From Candidatus Methylomirabilota bacterium (GTDB lineage: Bacteria; Methylomirabilota; Methylomirabilia; Rokubacteriales; CSP1-6), in NCBI GenBank assembly GCA_035709005.1, contig DASTFB010000083.1, positions 62,001 to 126,000 of the forward strand: DNA of 64,000 bases, in the 5' to 3' direction. The notes beneath the pieces were generated by a model. That model worked only from the letters and a program-made list of their open reading frames with translations, had not been told where the DNA came from and did not search any database. The position numbers and the translations under genes were made by a program. Shown one piece after another: positions 25,457 to 34,395 of this stretch (position 1 is the first letter of the stretch; every line of letters starts with the position of its first letter).

Positions 25457-26974
25457 GTGCCCAATCCCATGAAGCGACGCGTGCTCATCGTGGACGACGA
25501 TCCGGCCATCCTCGAGGTGCTGGAGATGCGCCTGAATGCCATGGGCTTTCAGGTCGTGGCCACCACCGACGCCCGGCGGGCGAGCGAGGCGGTGGAGAAG
25601 ACGCGCTTCGACGTGGCCCTGCTGGACCTGCGTATGGAGCCCGTCGACGGCATCCGGCTCATGGAGATGCTGCACGCCCGCCAGCCGCGCCTGCCCGTGC
25701 TCATCATGACGGCGCACGGGACGATCGAGACCGCCGTCGACGCGGTGCAGCGGGGCGCCTTCGATTACCTCACCAAGCCGTTCGTCCGCGACGAGCTCCG
25801 GGCCAAGATCGGTCGGGCCCTGGCCGTGCGCCAGTGGGCGCGGGATCGGGAACGACTGCTGATGATCGGGGAGACCTTCGCCTCCTCGGGCGTCATGACC
25901 CGGATCCTCGACTCGGTGGCCCAGGCCGCCGTCGAGACCACGGAGGCCGAGCGCTCGGTCGTCTTTCAGCTCACCAACGGCCGCCTCACGCCCATGGCCA
26001 GTGCCGGCACTCCGCCGCCCTCCTGGAAGGCGCTCGAGCAGGCAGCCGGCCAGGCCATCGACAAAGGCGCGCCCGTGACGACGCCCGGCACCGAGAGCCG
26101 GGTGATCATGGCCGCGCCCCTGGTGGTGCAGCGGGGACCCGTGGGGGCCCTGGTGATCGAGACGCCGGCCCGGGTCGAGCCTACCGACGACGACCTCGAC
26201 TTGATGGCCCTCTTCTCGTCGCAGGCGGCCATCGCCATCCGGAACAGCCACGAGCTGGAGCGGTTGCGGAGCGGGGCCCTGGCCGCGCTGGGCCGCATGG
26301 CCACCCAGGTCGCCCACGAGCTCAAGAACCCCCTGGCCGGGTTGCGGCTCTACGCCCATCACCTGGAGCAGCGGCTGGAGCGAGCCGGCGAGGCCGACAC
26401 CGCCGAGCTGGCGCGGAAGATCAGCTCCACGGTCGATCATCTGGCCTCGGTCGTGTCGGAGATCACCGCGTTCGGGCGGCCCCCCGAGCTGCACCGCGCG
26501 CGGACGGCGTTGGCCCCGCTGCTCGACGAATGCATCGCGCTGGGGCGGGCCCGCTGTCCCGACGAGCGCATCGAGGTCGTGCGGACCTACGACGCCCGCT
26601 GTCCCGAGGTCCACGTGGACCCGCGCGAGCTTCGCAAGGCGTTCCTCAACCTGATCCTCAACGGGCTGGAGGCGCTCGGGGGCAATGGCCGCCTCAGCGT
26701 CAGCCTGGCCTACGCCGGCGAGACGCAGTCCGTCACCGTGGGCATCGACGACACCGGCGCCGGCATGACCGAGGAGGTCCTGGTGCGCGCCTTCGATCTG
26801 TTCTTCACTACCAAGCCGGAGGGGACGGGGCTGGGGATGGCTATCTCCCGCTCGGTCATCGACCTGCACGGGGGCGAGCTGGGCATCCAGAGCTCGCCCG
26901 GGCAGGGCACCCGCGTCCGCATCCGCCTGCCGGTGGGCGCGCCATCGCGCGGCGAGGCGGCGGAGGGTCGGTGA
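25457..26974 (+). CDS. soluble hybrid: receiver-GAF-histidine kinase
   Basis: A 505-residue protein with no membrane segment. The N-terminal receiver carries D57 (VALLDLRMEPVDG) and a KPF lysine block. A GAF-like domain occupies roughly residues 140-270 (SVVFQLTNGRL ... AAPLVVQRGPVGALVI). H287 lies in QVAHELKNPLAGL and the ATPase domain has NLILNGLEALGG, DDTGAGM and GTGLGMAIS. The NtrB-like H-box and gene position suggest it phosphorylates the NtrC-type protein encoded directly downstream. Starts possible are GTG at 25457 or ATG at 25469; neither has a clear ribosome site. Its stop overlaps the activator start (GTGA). Confidence 0.87.
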   Translation: MPNPMKRRVLIVDDDPAILEVLEMRLNAMGFQVVATTDARRASEAVEKTRFDVALLDLRMEPVDGIRLMEMLHARQPRLPVLIMTAHGTIETAVDAVQRGAFDYLTKPFVRDELRAKIGRALAVRQWARDRERLLMIGETFASSGVMTRILDSVAQAAVETTEAERSVVFQLTNGRLTPMASAGTPPPSWKALEQAAGQAIDKGAPVTTPGTESRVIMAAPLVVQRGPVGALVIETPARVEPTDDDLDLMALFSSQAAIAIRNSHELERLRSGALAALGRMATQVAHELKNPLAGLRLYAHHLEQRLERAGEADTAELARKISSTVDHLASVVSEITAFGRPPELHRARTALAPLLDECIALGRARCPDERIEVVRTYDARCPEVHVDPRELRKAFLNLILNGLEALGGNGRLSVSLAYAGETQSVTVGIDDTGAGMTEEVLVRAFDLFFTTKPEGTGLGMAISRSVIDLHGGELGIQSSPGQGTRVRIRLPVGAPSRGEAAEGR

Positions 26975-28347
26975 GGCAGGGCCGCACGATCCTCGTCGTC
27001 GACGACGAACCGACCATCGTCGACGGGCTGCGCATGACGCTGGAGGCCGAGGGCTACGCGGTTCGCATCGCCGGCAGCGTGGAGACGGCCCTGGCCGCGC
27101 TGGCCCAGCTCGAGGCTCACATGGCGATCGTGGACCTCATGCTCCCCGACGGGGACGGTATCGCGCTCACCCGCGAGCTCAAGAAGCGCGATCCCTCGCT
27201 CGAGGTGATCATCATCACCGCCTACGGATCGGTGCGCCGGGCGATGGAGGCCACCAAGGGAGCGGGGGCCTTTCACGTGCTGGAAAAGCCCTTCGATCCC
27301 GAGGAGGTGCTGGGGCTGGTCAGGAACGCCCTGGAACACCGCAAGCTGCTGGCCGAGAACACGGATCTCCGGCGACGGCTGGGCGAGCAGACGGCCGACA
27401 GCGAGATCCTGTTCGAGGCGCCCTGCATGCAGCGGGTCATGGAGACCGTGTCGGCCGTGGCCGACGCCGACGCCAACGTGCTCCTCATCGGCGAGAGCGG
27501 CACCGGCAAGGAGCTGATCGCCAACGCGCTGCACGAGCGCAGCCGGCGCCGTGACGGACCGTGGGTGAAGATCAACTGCGCGGCTCTGCCCAAGGACCTC
27601 ATCGAGTCGGAGCTGTTCGGCCACACCCGCGGCTCGTTCACCGGGGCCACCGCCGAGAAGCCCGGCCTCCTGGAGGAGGCCCACCGGGGCTCCCTGCTGC
27701 TCGACGAGATCACGGAGATGCCCTTCGATCTCCAGGCCAAGCTCCTGCGGGTCCTGGAGGAGCGCATCGTGCGGCGCATCGGCGGCACCAAGGCGGTCAA
27801 CGTCGACTTCCGCCTGATCTCGTCGACCAATCGCAACGCCGAGGCCGTCGTGAAGGAGGGCGGTCTGCGCCAGGACCTCTACTTCCGGATCAACACCGTT
27901 ACCATCCAGGTGCCCCCCCTGCGCGAGCGCCGGGACGACATCCCGCTGCTGGTCCGGTCCTTCTTCGAGCGCTACGTGCGGAAGCACGCCCGGCCCATGG
28001 AGGGCATCGAGCCCGAGGCCTACCGCCGGCTCATGAACTATCCCTGGCCGGGCAACGTGCGCGAGCTCCAGCACGCCATCGAGCATGCAATTCTGGTATC
28101 CCGGGGGCAGCAGATCACCCTGGCCGATCTGCCCGAGAGCGTCCAGCGGGCCGGCGGCGGCGCCGCGGCGATCGCGCCCTCGGAAGTGCCGTCGGGCTCG
28201 CTGGAGGAGATCGAGCGGGCCTCCATCCTCAAGGCCCTGGAGACGACCCGTTGGAACAAGCAGGCGGCGGCGGCGTTGCTGGGCCTGCGGCGGCCGACCC
28301 TCTACTCCAAGATGCGCAAGCACGGCATCCCCCAGCGCCCCGGCTAG
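26971..28347 (+). CDS. sigma-54-dependent response regulator (NtrC/GlrR-like)
   Basis: A 458-residue activator with three domains. The receiver has D55 (IVDLMLPDGDG). The AAA+ domain has Walker A GESGTGKE (174-181), the sigma-54-contacting loop GSFTGA (221-226, Ala to Ser variant of GAFTGA) and Walker B SLLLDEI. The C-terminal Fis-type helix-turn-helix ends near KHGIPQRPG. It should drive sigma-54 promoters. The next gene, glnB, has such a promoter 120 bases downstream with a palindrome upstream of it, making glnB a likely target. Confidence 0.92.
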   Translation: MRQGRTILVVDDEPTIVDGLRMTLEAEGYAVRIAGSVETALAALAQLEAHMAIVDLMLPDGDGIALTRELKKRDPSLEVIIITAYGSVRRAMEATKGAGAFHVLEKPFDPEEVLGLVRNALEHRKLLAENTDLRRRLGEQTADSEILFEAPCMQRVMETVSAVADADANVLLIGESGTGKELIANALHERSRRRDGPWVKINCAALPKDLIESELFGHTRGSFTGATAEKPGLLEEAHRGSLLLDEITEMPFDLQAKLLRVLEERIVRRIGGTKAVNVDFRLISSTNRNAEAVVKEGGLRQDLYFRINTVTIQVPPLRERRDDIPLLVRSFFERYVRKHARPMEGIEPEAYRRLMNYPWPGNVRELQHAIEHAILVSRGQQITLADLPESVQRAGGGAAAIAPSEVPSGSLEEIERASILKALETTRWNKQAAAALLGLRRPTLYSKMRKHGIPQRPG

Positions 28348-28384
28348 CCCGGGCAGTTCAAAACTCGGGCAGCAGCCCGCCGCG

Positions 28385-28401
28385 TGCCTAATCGATAGGC
28401 A
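28385..28401. promoter_or_regulatory. palindrome, candidate activator-binding site for glnB
   Basis: TGCCTA-ATCGA-TAGGCA is a perfect 6-5-6 inverted repeat 64 bases upstream of the -24 element of glnB. The architecture equals that of NtrC enhancer sites, though the bases differ. It is a candidate site for the adjacent NtrC-type protein. Confidence 0.5.
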
Positions 28402-28464
28402 ACGGCGTCCGGCTGAGTTCCCGCTAAGTCGCCGAAAACACGAGGCTCTACATTCTCCGAGACA

Positions 28465-28478
28465 GGCACACGCGTTGC
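28465..28478 (+). promoter_or_regulatory. sigma-54 (-24/-12) promoter of glnB
   Basis: GGCACACGCGTTGC has GG at 28465-28466 and GC at 28477-28478 with the required 10 bases between, close to the GGCAC-N5-TTGC consensus. Transcription should start near 28490, leaving a short leader with a GGAGG ribosome site before the ATG. Confidence 0.75.
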
Positions 28479-28483
28479 TTTGA

Positions 28484-28846
<363 letters not shown>

Positions 28847-28907
28847 CCACGAGCCTGGCTGCCCGCCGGGCCGGACCCGACGGCGAGCCCAGAGGAGGGG
28901 GTTGACC

Positions 28908-30365
28908 GTGACGCGACTGACACTCGCATTCGCAGTGGTGGTGGTCCTGATGGGGGCGGTCGTCGCATCCGCCCAGCAACCGGCGGCGCCGCCGGCGAGC
29001 CCGACGGCCTCCGCTCCGGCGGCCGAGGCGCCCAAGGCAGCCGAGGCGCCCAAGATCGACAAGGGCGACACGGCGTGGGTGCTCACATCGTCGCTCCTCG
29101 TCCTCATGATGACCGCGCCCGGCCTGGCCCTCTTCTACGCGGGGATGGTTCGCCAGAAGAACTCCCTGGCCACGCTGATGCACTGCTTCATCATCGCCGC
29201 GCTGATCTCCGTGCAGTGGGTCCTGTGGGGCTACAGCCTGGCCTTCGGCCCCGACAAGGGCGGCATCGTAGGGGGTCTGGAGTGGATCGGCCTGCGTGGC
29301 GTGGGCTCCGAGCCGTTCCCCACCTATGCGGGGACCATACCCCATCAGGCGTTCATGATCTTCCAGATGATGTTCGCCATCATCACGCCCGCCCTGATCG
29401 TCGGCGCGTTCGCCGAGCGGATGAAGTTCTCGGCGCTCATCCTGTTCACGCTGCTGTGGGCCACGTTCGCCTACGACCCCCTGGCCCACTGGGTGTGGGG
29501 CGACGGCGGCTGGCTCAAGAAGCTGGGCGCGCTGGACTTCGCGGGGGGGACGGTCGTTCACATTTCCTCGGGCGTCTCCGCGTTGGTCTGCGCGCTGGTG
29601 ATCGGCCGCCGACGCGGCTACGCCCACCAGCCGATGCCGCCCCACAGCTTGCCGCTCACGGTGACCGGCGCGGCCCTGCTCTGGGTGGGGTGGTTCGGCT
29701 TCAACGCCGGCAGCGCCCTGGCCGCCGACGGCCTGGCGGCCAGCGCCTTCCTGGCCACCAACACGGCGGCCGCGGCGGCGGCCCTGGGCTGGATGTTCAC
29801 GGAGTGGCTCACGCGGGGCAAGCCCACGGTGCTCGGGGCGGCGTCGGGCGCCGTGGCCGGTCTGGTCGCCATCACGCCGGCCGCCGGCTTCGTGGGACCC
29901 GTCGCGTCGATCATCATCGGGGCGATCGGCGGCGCCCTGTGCTACAGCGCCTGCAACTTCAAGGCGCGCCTGGGCTACGACGACTCGCTGGACGTCGTGG
30001 GCGTGCACGGAGTGGGCGGGACGTGGGGCGCTATCGCCACCGGCCTGTTCGCCTCCAAGGCGGTCAACGCCGCCGGCGGCGACGGGCTGTTCTACGGCAA
30101 CCCCGGCCAGCTGATGACTCAGGTCCTGGCGGTGCTGGCCACGTTCGTCCTGGCCGTCGTCATCACCGTCATCGTCCTCAAGGTCGTGGACGCGCTGGTC
30201 GGGCTCCGGGTCAGCGAAGAGGACGAGGTGGCGGGGTTGGACCTCTCCCAGCACTCCGAGACCGCCTATACGTTGGGCGGGGGCTCGTACGGCGAGTTCT
30301 CGAGCGGCGGGGCCATGGCCGAGGCCATGCGGGCGGCGGAAGCCAAGGTACGGACGGCCCATTGA
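28908..30365 (+). CDS. amt: ammonium channel/transporter
   Basis: A 485-residue protein from the GTG at 28908, chosen because AGAGGAGGGG lies just upstream and a signal peptide (LTLAFAVVVVLMGAVVASAQ) follows. A Pro/Ala-rich segment precedes about eleven transmembrane helices. Conserved blocks: LALFYAGMVRQKNSL, VLWGYSLAFGP, GALDFAGGTVVHISSGVSAL (pore His) and DVVGVHGVGGTWGAIATGLF (second pore His). It carries ammonium across the inner membrane and is gated by GlnB, encoded 61 bases upstream. Confidence 0.95.
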   Translation: MTRLTLAFAVVVVLMGAVVASAQQPAAPPASPTASAPAAEAPKAAEAPKIDKGDTAWVLTSSLLVLMMTAPGLALFYAGMVRQKNSLATLMHCFIIAALISVQWVLWGYSLAFGPDKGGIVGGLEWIGLRGVGSEPFPTYAGTIPHQAFMIFQMMFAIITPALIVGAFAERMKFSALILFTLLWATFAYDPLAHWVWGDGGWLKKLGALDFAGGTVVHISSGVSALVCALVIGRRRGYAHQPMPPHSLPLTVTGAALLWVGWFGFNAGSALAADGLAASAFLATNTAAAAAALGWMFTEWLTRGKPTVLGAASGAVAGLVAITPAAGFVGPVASIIIGAIGGALCYSACNFKARLGYDDSLDVVGVHGVGGTWGAIATGLFASKAVNAAGGDGLFYGNPGQLMTQVLAVLATFVLAVVITVIVLKVVDALVGLRVSEEDEVAGLDLSQHSETAYTLGGGSYGEFSSGGAMAEAMRAAEAKVRTAH

Positions 30366-30378
30366 GGCCGGAGGTGCC

Positions 30379-30407
30379 TTGATTTTGCGCGCGTAGTTCA
30401 CTAAGGT
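30379..30407 (+). promoter_or_regulatory. candidate sigma-70 promoter of glnA
   Basis: TTGATT (30379-30384), 17 bases, TAAGGT (30402-30407). Transcription would begin just before a 12-bp stem-loop in the leader. The same TAAGGT -10 occurs in the TRAP promoter at 62456. Confidence 0.5.
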
Positions 30408-30415
30408 AGCGCGGT

Positions 30416-30441
30416 CCGGCGGCGCCGCACGGCGCCGCCGG
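30416..30441. promoter_or_regulatory. 12-bp perfect stem-loop in the glnA leader
   Basis: CCGGCGGCGCCG and its exact reverse complement are separated by only CA. No T-run follows, so it is not a simple terminator. It may stabilise the glnA transcript, end the amt transcript in part, or regulate glnA. Confidence 0.6.
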
Positions 30442-30476
30442 GGCCTCGTCAAACTCAACAAGAGGAGAAGGATCGC

Positions 30477-31901
30477 ATGACCCCGAAGGATGTCCTCAAG
30501 CTCGCCAAGGAGAAAGGCGCCAAGATCGTCGATCTCCGCTTCATCGACTTGCCGGGGCTCTGGCAGCATTTCTCGATCCCCATCTCCGAGCTCAACGAGG
30601 GCATCTTCGAGGACGGGCTCGGCTTCGACGGCTCGTCGATCCGCGGCTTCCAGACCATCGACGAGTCCGACATGCTGCTCATGCCCGATCCGGCCACGGC
30701 CGCCATGGACCCGTTCACGGCGGTGGCGACCCTCGTGCTCATCTGCAACGTCAAGGACCCCGTGACGGGCAAGGCCTACACCCGGGATCCGCGCTACGTG
30801 GCCCAGAAGGCCGAGGCGTACGTGAAGAAGAGCGGCGTGGGCGACACCGTCTACATCGGGCCAGAGCTCGAGTTCTTCTTCTTCGACTCGATCCGCTTCG
30901 ACCAGTCGTACAACTCCGGCTACTACTTCATCGACTCCGAGGCCGGCTTCTGGAATTCCGGCAAGGAAGGCCCGGCGGACAATCCCAACCTGGGCTACAA
31001 GCCGCGCTACAAGCAGGGCTACTTCCCGGTGCCGCCGATGGACAAGTTCCAGGACATCCGCTCGGACATGGTGCTGGCCCTGGAGAGCGTGGGCGTCCGC
31101 GTCGAGGTGCACCACCACGAGGTGGCGACCGGCGGTCAGACCGAGGTCGACATGCGCTACGACACGCTGACGAAGATGGCCGACAAGGTCATGTGGTACA
31201 AGTACTGCGCCAAGAACACCGCGCGGAAGTGGGGCAAGACGGCCACCTTCATGCCCAAGCCGCTGTTCCAGGACAACGGCTCCGGGATGCACACGCACCA
31301 GTCGATCTGGAAGAACGGCAAGAACCTGTTCTACGAGCGCGGCGGCTACGCCGACATCTCCAAGACCTGCCTCTACTACATCGGCGGGATCCTCAAGCAT
31401 GCCCCCGCGCTGCTGGCGCTGATCGCGCCCTCGACGAACTCCTACAAGCGCCTGGTGCCGGGCTACGAGGCGCCCATCAACCTGGTCTACAGCCAGCGCA
31501 ACCGTTCGGCCTGCATCAGGATCCCGATGTACTCCAAGTCGGAAGGGGCCAAGCGCATCGAGTTCCGCACGCCCGACCCGACCTGCAACCCGTATCTGTC
31601 GTTCGCGGCCTGCGTGATGGCAGGGCTGGACGGCATCGCCAACAAGATCGATCCTGGCAAGCCGGTGGACAAGGACCTCTACGAGCTGCCGCCGGCCGAG
31701 CAGAAGAAGATCAAGCAACTGCCCGGCGCGCTCGACATCGTGCTCGACAATCTCGAGAAGTCGCACGACTGGCTGCTCAAGGGCGACGTGTTCACGCCGG
31801 ATCTCATCGAGACGTGGATCGACTACAAGCGCAAGAACGAGGTCGATGCCATTCGGCTGCGGCCGCACCCCTGGGAGTTCGCCCTCTACTTCGATATTTG
31901 A
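30477..31901 (+). CDS. glnA: glutamine synthetase, type I
   Basis: A 474-residue enzyme converting glutamate, ammonia and ATP to glutamine. [13 protein letters not shown], the metal-site [13 protein letters not shown], the ATP-binding [16 protein letters not shown] and NRSACIRIP are all present. Y402 in [11 protein letters not shown] matches the adenylylation tyrosine (Y397 in E. coli), so it is the adenylylatable GSI-beta form. ATG start with AGGAG upstream. Two strong stem-loops close the operon downstream. Confidence 0.97.
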   Translation: MTPKDVLKLAKEKGAKIVDLRFIDLPGLWQHFSIPISELNEGIFEDGLGFDGSSIRGFQTIDESDMLLMPDPATAAMDPFTAVATLVLICNVKDPVTGKAYTRDPRYVAQKAEAYVKKSGVGDTVYIGPELEFFFFDSIRFDQSYNSGYYFIDSEAGFWNSGKEGPADNPNLGYKPRYKQGYFPVPPMDKFQDIRSDMVLALESVGVRVEVHHHEVATGGQTEVDMRYDTLTKMADKVMWYKYCAKNTARKWGKTATFMPKPLFQDNGSGMHTHQSIWKNGKNLFYERGGYADISKTCLYYIGGILKHAPALLALIAPSTNSYKRLVPGYEAPINLVYSQRNRSACIRIPMYSKSEGAKRIEFRTPDPTCNPYLSFAACVMAGLDGIANKIDPGKPVDKDLYELPPAEQKKIKQLPGALDIVLDNLEKSHDWLLKGDVFTPDLIETWIDYKRKNEVDAIRLRPHPWEFALYFDI

Positions 31902-31904
31902 TCG

Positions 31905-31933
31905 CATGGGGGGCCTCGAAAGGGCCCCCCATG
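31905..31933. terminator. stem-loop after glnA (first of two)
   Basis: CATGGGGGGCC pairs perfectly with GGCCCCCCATG across a 7-base loop, 3 bases after the glnA stop. No T-run follows. It resembles other G-rich end-of-gene stem-loops in the window. Confidence 0.65.
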
Positions 31934-31949
31934 CCGCCCGAAACGTTCG

Positions 31950-31976
31950 GACCGCCCCGGGGGACCCGGGGCGGTC
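31950..31976. terminator. stem-loop after glnA (second of two)
   Basis: GACCGCCCCGGG and CCCGGGGCGGTC form a perfect 12-bp stem with a GGA loop, followed by GTCTATTTCC. Together with the preceding stem it probably terminates the nitrogen operon. Confidence 0.7.
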
Positions 31977-32083
31977 GTCTATTTCCGCCTGCCGTTATTT
32001 CCGGCTGCCGTGGACACGCTCGCTGGGCGGAGTATGCGCTGGCGCCCATCACACGTTTCCGTTAGACTCCGGAGCAGCCGGTC

Positions 32084-32701
32084 ATGTTCAAGCTTTTCCC
32101 GCGGGAAGCCCGGTTCTTCGATCTCTTCGAACAGCAGTCCCAGCACATCCTGCGCGCGGCGGGGCTCCTGCACGATCTCGTGCACAACTTCACCGACGCC
32201 CGGGTCAAGCTCCACGCCATCAAGGAAGTCGAGCACCAGGGCGACCAGATCACGCACGAGGTCGTCCGCCGCCTCAACACCACGTTCATCACGCCGCTGG
32301 ATCGCGAGGACATCCACGCGCTGGCCAGCCGGCTCGACGACGTGCTGGACTACATCGAGGCCGCGGCCGAGCGGCTGGTGGTGTACCGGATCAAGGAACC
32401 GACCGCGGCGTCCCGCGCCATGGCCCAGGTCATCGTGGAGATCGCGCGGGCCACGGACCGGGCCGTCCGCTGCCTGCGGGGCATGGATCCCGGCTTCCAC
32501 GAGCAAGCAGTCGAGGTCAACCGCCTGGAGAACAGCGCCGACAACCTCTTGCGCGACAGCCTCGCCGAGCTGTTCGAGCAGCAGGCCGATCCCATCGAAG
32601 TCATCAAGTGGAAGGAGATCTACGAGACGATGGAGATCGTCACCGACCGCTGCGAGGACGTCGCCAACGTCATCGAGGGCATAATTCTCAAGATGGCTTG
32701 A
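32084..32701 (+). CDS. DUF47 (PhoU-like) regulator of the Pit transporter
   Basis: A 205-residue all-helical protein: FPREARFFDLFEQQSQHI, VEHQGDQITHEVVRRLN, ITPLDREDIHALASRLDDVLDYIE and EDVANVIEGIILKMA, all DUF47/TIGR00153 hallmarks with the acidic metal-binding clusters of PhoU folds. These proteins accompany and probably restrain Pit phosphate carriers. The stop shares a base with the Pit start (TGATG). A TAGACT hexamer lies 15 nt before the ATG. Confidence 0.9.
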   Translation: MFKLFPREARFFDLFEQQSQHILRAAGLLHDLVHNFTDARVKLHAIKEVEHQGDQITHEVVRRLNTTFITPLDREDIHALASRLDDVLDYIEAAAERLVVYRIKEPTAASRAMAQVIVEIARATDRAVRCLRGMDPGFHEQAVEVNRLENSADNLLRDSLAELFEQQADPIEVIKWKEIYETMEIVTDRCEDVANVIEGIILKMA

Positions 32702-33684
32702 TGGAGTCGTCCCTCCTCCTGGTCCTGCTGCTGGTCCTGGCCGCGGAGTTCGCCAATGGCTGGACCGACGCCCCCAATTCCATCGCCACCGTCGTCTCGA
32801 CCCGTGTGCTCACGCCGCTGCAGGCCCTGGTCATGGCCAGCGTACTCAACATCGTCGGCGCCATGTCGGGCACGGCGGTCGCCGCCACCATCGGCAAGGG
32901 GATCATCGACCCCGGCGCCGTCCATCTGGGCACGGTGGCCGCTGCCATGGTGGCCATCGTGCTGTGGAGCACGGTGGCCTGGTACTACGGGCTCCCCACC
33001 AGCGAGAGCCACGCCCTGGTGGCCGGGCTCAGCGGCGCCGCGCTGGCCACGGCGGGTGCCGGCGCCCTCATCTGGGACGGCTGGCAGAAAGTCCTCATCG
33101 GGCTGCTGTTCTCCACGTTCCTCGGCTTCGCCGGAGGACTGGTCCTCACGCTGGTGATCTACTGGACCTTTCGGGAGGCGCGGGCGGGGTCCGTACGTCG
33201 AAAGTTCGGGCGGCTGCAGATCCTGTCCTCGGCCTTCATGGCGTTCAGCCATGGCTCCAACGACGGCCAGAAATTCATCGGCGCCTTCACCCTGGCCCTG
33301 GTGCTCGGCGGCATGCTCCCCCGGTTCGATGTTCCCCTGTGGGTGATTTTCCTTTGCGCGGTCACGATGGGCATCGGGACGGCGATCGGCGGCTGGCGGA
33401 TCGTCAGGACCATGGGACTCAAGGTGACCAAGCTGGATCCGGTGCACGGCTTCGCGGCGGAGACGGCCGCCGCCAGCGCCATCGAGCTGGCCTCGCGGCT
33501 GGGGATCCCGGTCAGCACGACGCACACGATCAACACCGCGATCATGGGGGTCGGCTCCACGCGCCGGCTGTCCGCCGTCCGCTGGGGCGTCGGGCGAGAG
33601 ATCGTGATCGCCTGGATCCTCACCTTTCCGGTGTGCGGCTTCATCGCCTGGGCGGTGGCCAAGGTCTTCGCGCTTCTGCGCTGA
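32701..33684 (+). CDS. PiT-family inorganic phosphate transporter
   Basis: A 327-residue membrane protein with about ten helices. The two signature repeats are visible: EFANGWTDAPNSIATVV at the start and AFSHGSNDGQKFIGAFTLAL in the middle, plus GLPTSESHALVAGL and GIPVSTTHTINTAIMG. It is a low-affinity proton- or metal-phosphate symporter. It complements the high-affinity Pst system encoded about 4 kb downstream. Confidence 0.94.
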   Translation: MESSLLLVLLLVLAAEFANGWTDAPNSIATVVSTRVLTPLQALVMASVLNIVGAMSGTAVAATIGKGIIDPGAVHLGTVAAAMVAIVLWSTVAWYYGLPTSESHALVAGLSGAALATAGAGALIWDGWQKVLIGLLFSTFLGFAGGLVLTLVIYWTFREARAGSVRRKFGRLQILSSAFMAFSHGSNDGQKFIGAFTLALVLGGMLPRFDVPLWVIFLCAVTMGIGTAIGGWRIVRTMGLKVTKLDPVHGFAAETAAASAIELASRLGIPVSTTHTINTAIMGVGSTRRLSAVRWGVGREIVIAWILTFPVCGFIAWAVAKVFALLR

Positions 33685-33692
33685 CCGTGCGC

Positions 33693-33698
33693 TAGAGT
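33693..33698 (+). promoter_or_regulatory. -10-like TAGAGT before the first PhoB-type gene
   Basis: TAGAGT ends 6 nt before the ATG at 33705. No ribosome site is visible. It fits the leaderless promoter geometry seen repeatedly here. Confidence 0.4.
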
Positions 33699-33704
33699 GC
33701 GGGC

Positions 33705-34391
33705 ATGGCGCAGAACGTCCTGGTGGTCGAGGACGAGACCGACATCCGCAACCTGGTGGTCTTCCACCTCGCTCGCGAGGGCTTTCGCTGTCGGACGGCG
33801 GCGACCGGCACCGAGGCCCTGCAGGAGGTGCGGCAGCACCCGCCAGATCTCATCGTCCTCGACCTCATGCTGCCCGAGATGGACGGCCTCGAGGTATGCC
33901 GGCGGGTGCGTGCCGACCCGGCGGCGGCGGTGGTGCCCATCATCATGCTGACGGCGAAGGCGGACGAGGTGGACCGAGTGGTGGGGCTGGAGATGGGCGC
34001 CGACGACTATCTCGTCAAGCCATTCTCCCCCAAGGAGCTCGTGGCCCGTGTGCGGGCCGTCCTGCGCCGGACCCGGGCGCCGGTTCCGGCCGCCGCCCTC
34101 CACGCCGGCGCTCTGGTGCTGGATGCTGGGCGCCACATGGTCGCCGTCGAGGGCGCTTCCATCGTGCTCACCCCCAAGGAGTTCGACCTGCTGCAGGCGC
34201 TCATGGAAGCCGCCGGGCGCGTGCTCTCCCGCGAGCATCTGCTCGATCGTGTCTGGGGATACGCCCGGGCCGACGAGGTCGAGTCGCGGACCATAGACGT
34301 CCACGTGCGGCGGCTGCGGGCCAAGCTCGGGGAGGAGGGCCGACGGATTACGACGGTCAAGGGCGTGGGCTACCGCTTCGAGGCGGAGTGA
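33705..34391 (+). CDS. phoB: PhoB-like response regulator (OmpR family)
   Basis: A 228-residue regulator: receiver with D53 (LIVLDLMLPEMDG) and YLVKPFSPKEL, then a winged-helix DNA-binding domain (LTPKEFDLLQALMEAAGRVLSREHLLDRVWGY, then a final KGVGYRF strand). It is followed after 4 bases by a PhoR-like kinase, and the pst genes lie downstream, so phosphate limitation is the likely signal. A second PhoB-type regulator is encoded at 37114. Confidence 0.9.
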   Translation: MAQNVLVVEDETDIRNLVVFHLAREGFRCRTAATGTEALQEVRQHPPDLIVLDLMLPEMDGLEVCRRVRADPAAAVVPIIMLTAKADEVDRVVGLEMGADDYLVKPFSPKELVARVRAVLRRTRAPVPAAALHAGALVLDAGRHMVAVEGASIVLTPKEFDLLQALMEAAGRVLSREHLLDRVWGYARADEVESRTIDVHVRRLRAKLGEEGRRITTVKGVGYRFEAE

Positions 34392-34395
34392 GGCG

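Noticed and set aside
25384-26970. Upstream extension of the NtrC-type protein to nearly 1000 residues
   Set aside because: The extension runs in a shadow frame of the REC-GAF-kinase. A normal receiver start follows the GTG at 26971, which overlaps the preceding stop.
30371-30390. Sigma-54 promoter upstream of glnA (GGTGCCTTGATTTTGC)
   Set aside because: GG and GC are 12 bases apart instead of 10, so the -24/-12 spacing fails. A sigma-70 promoter fits better.
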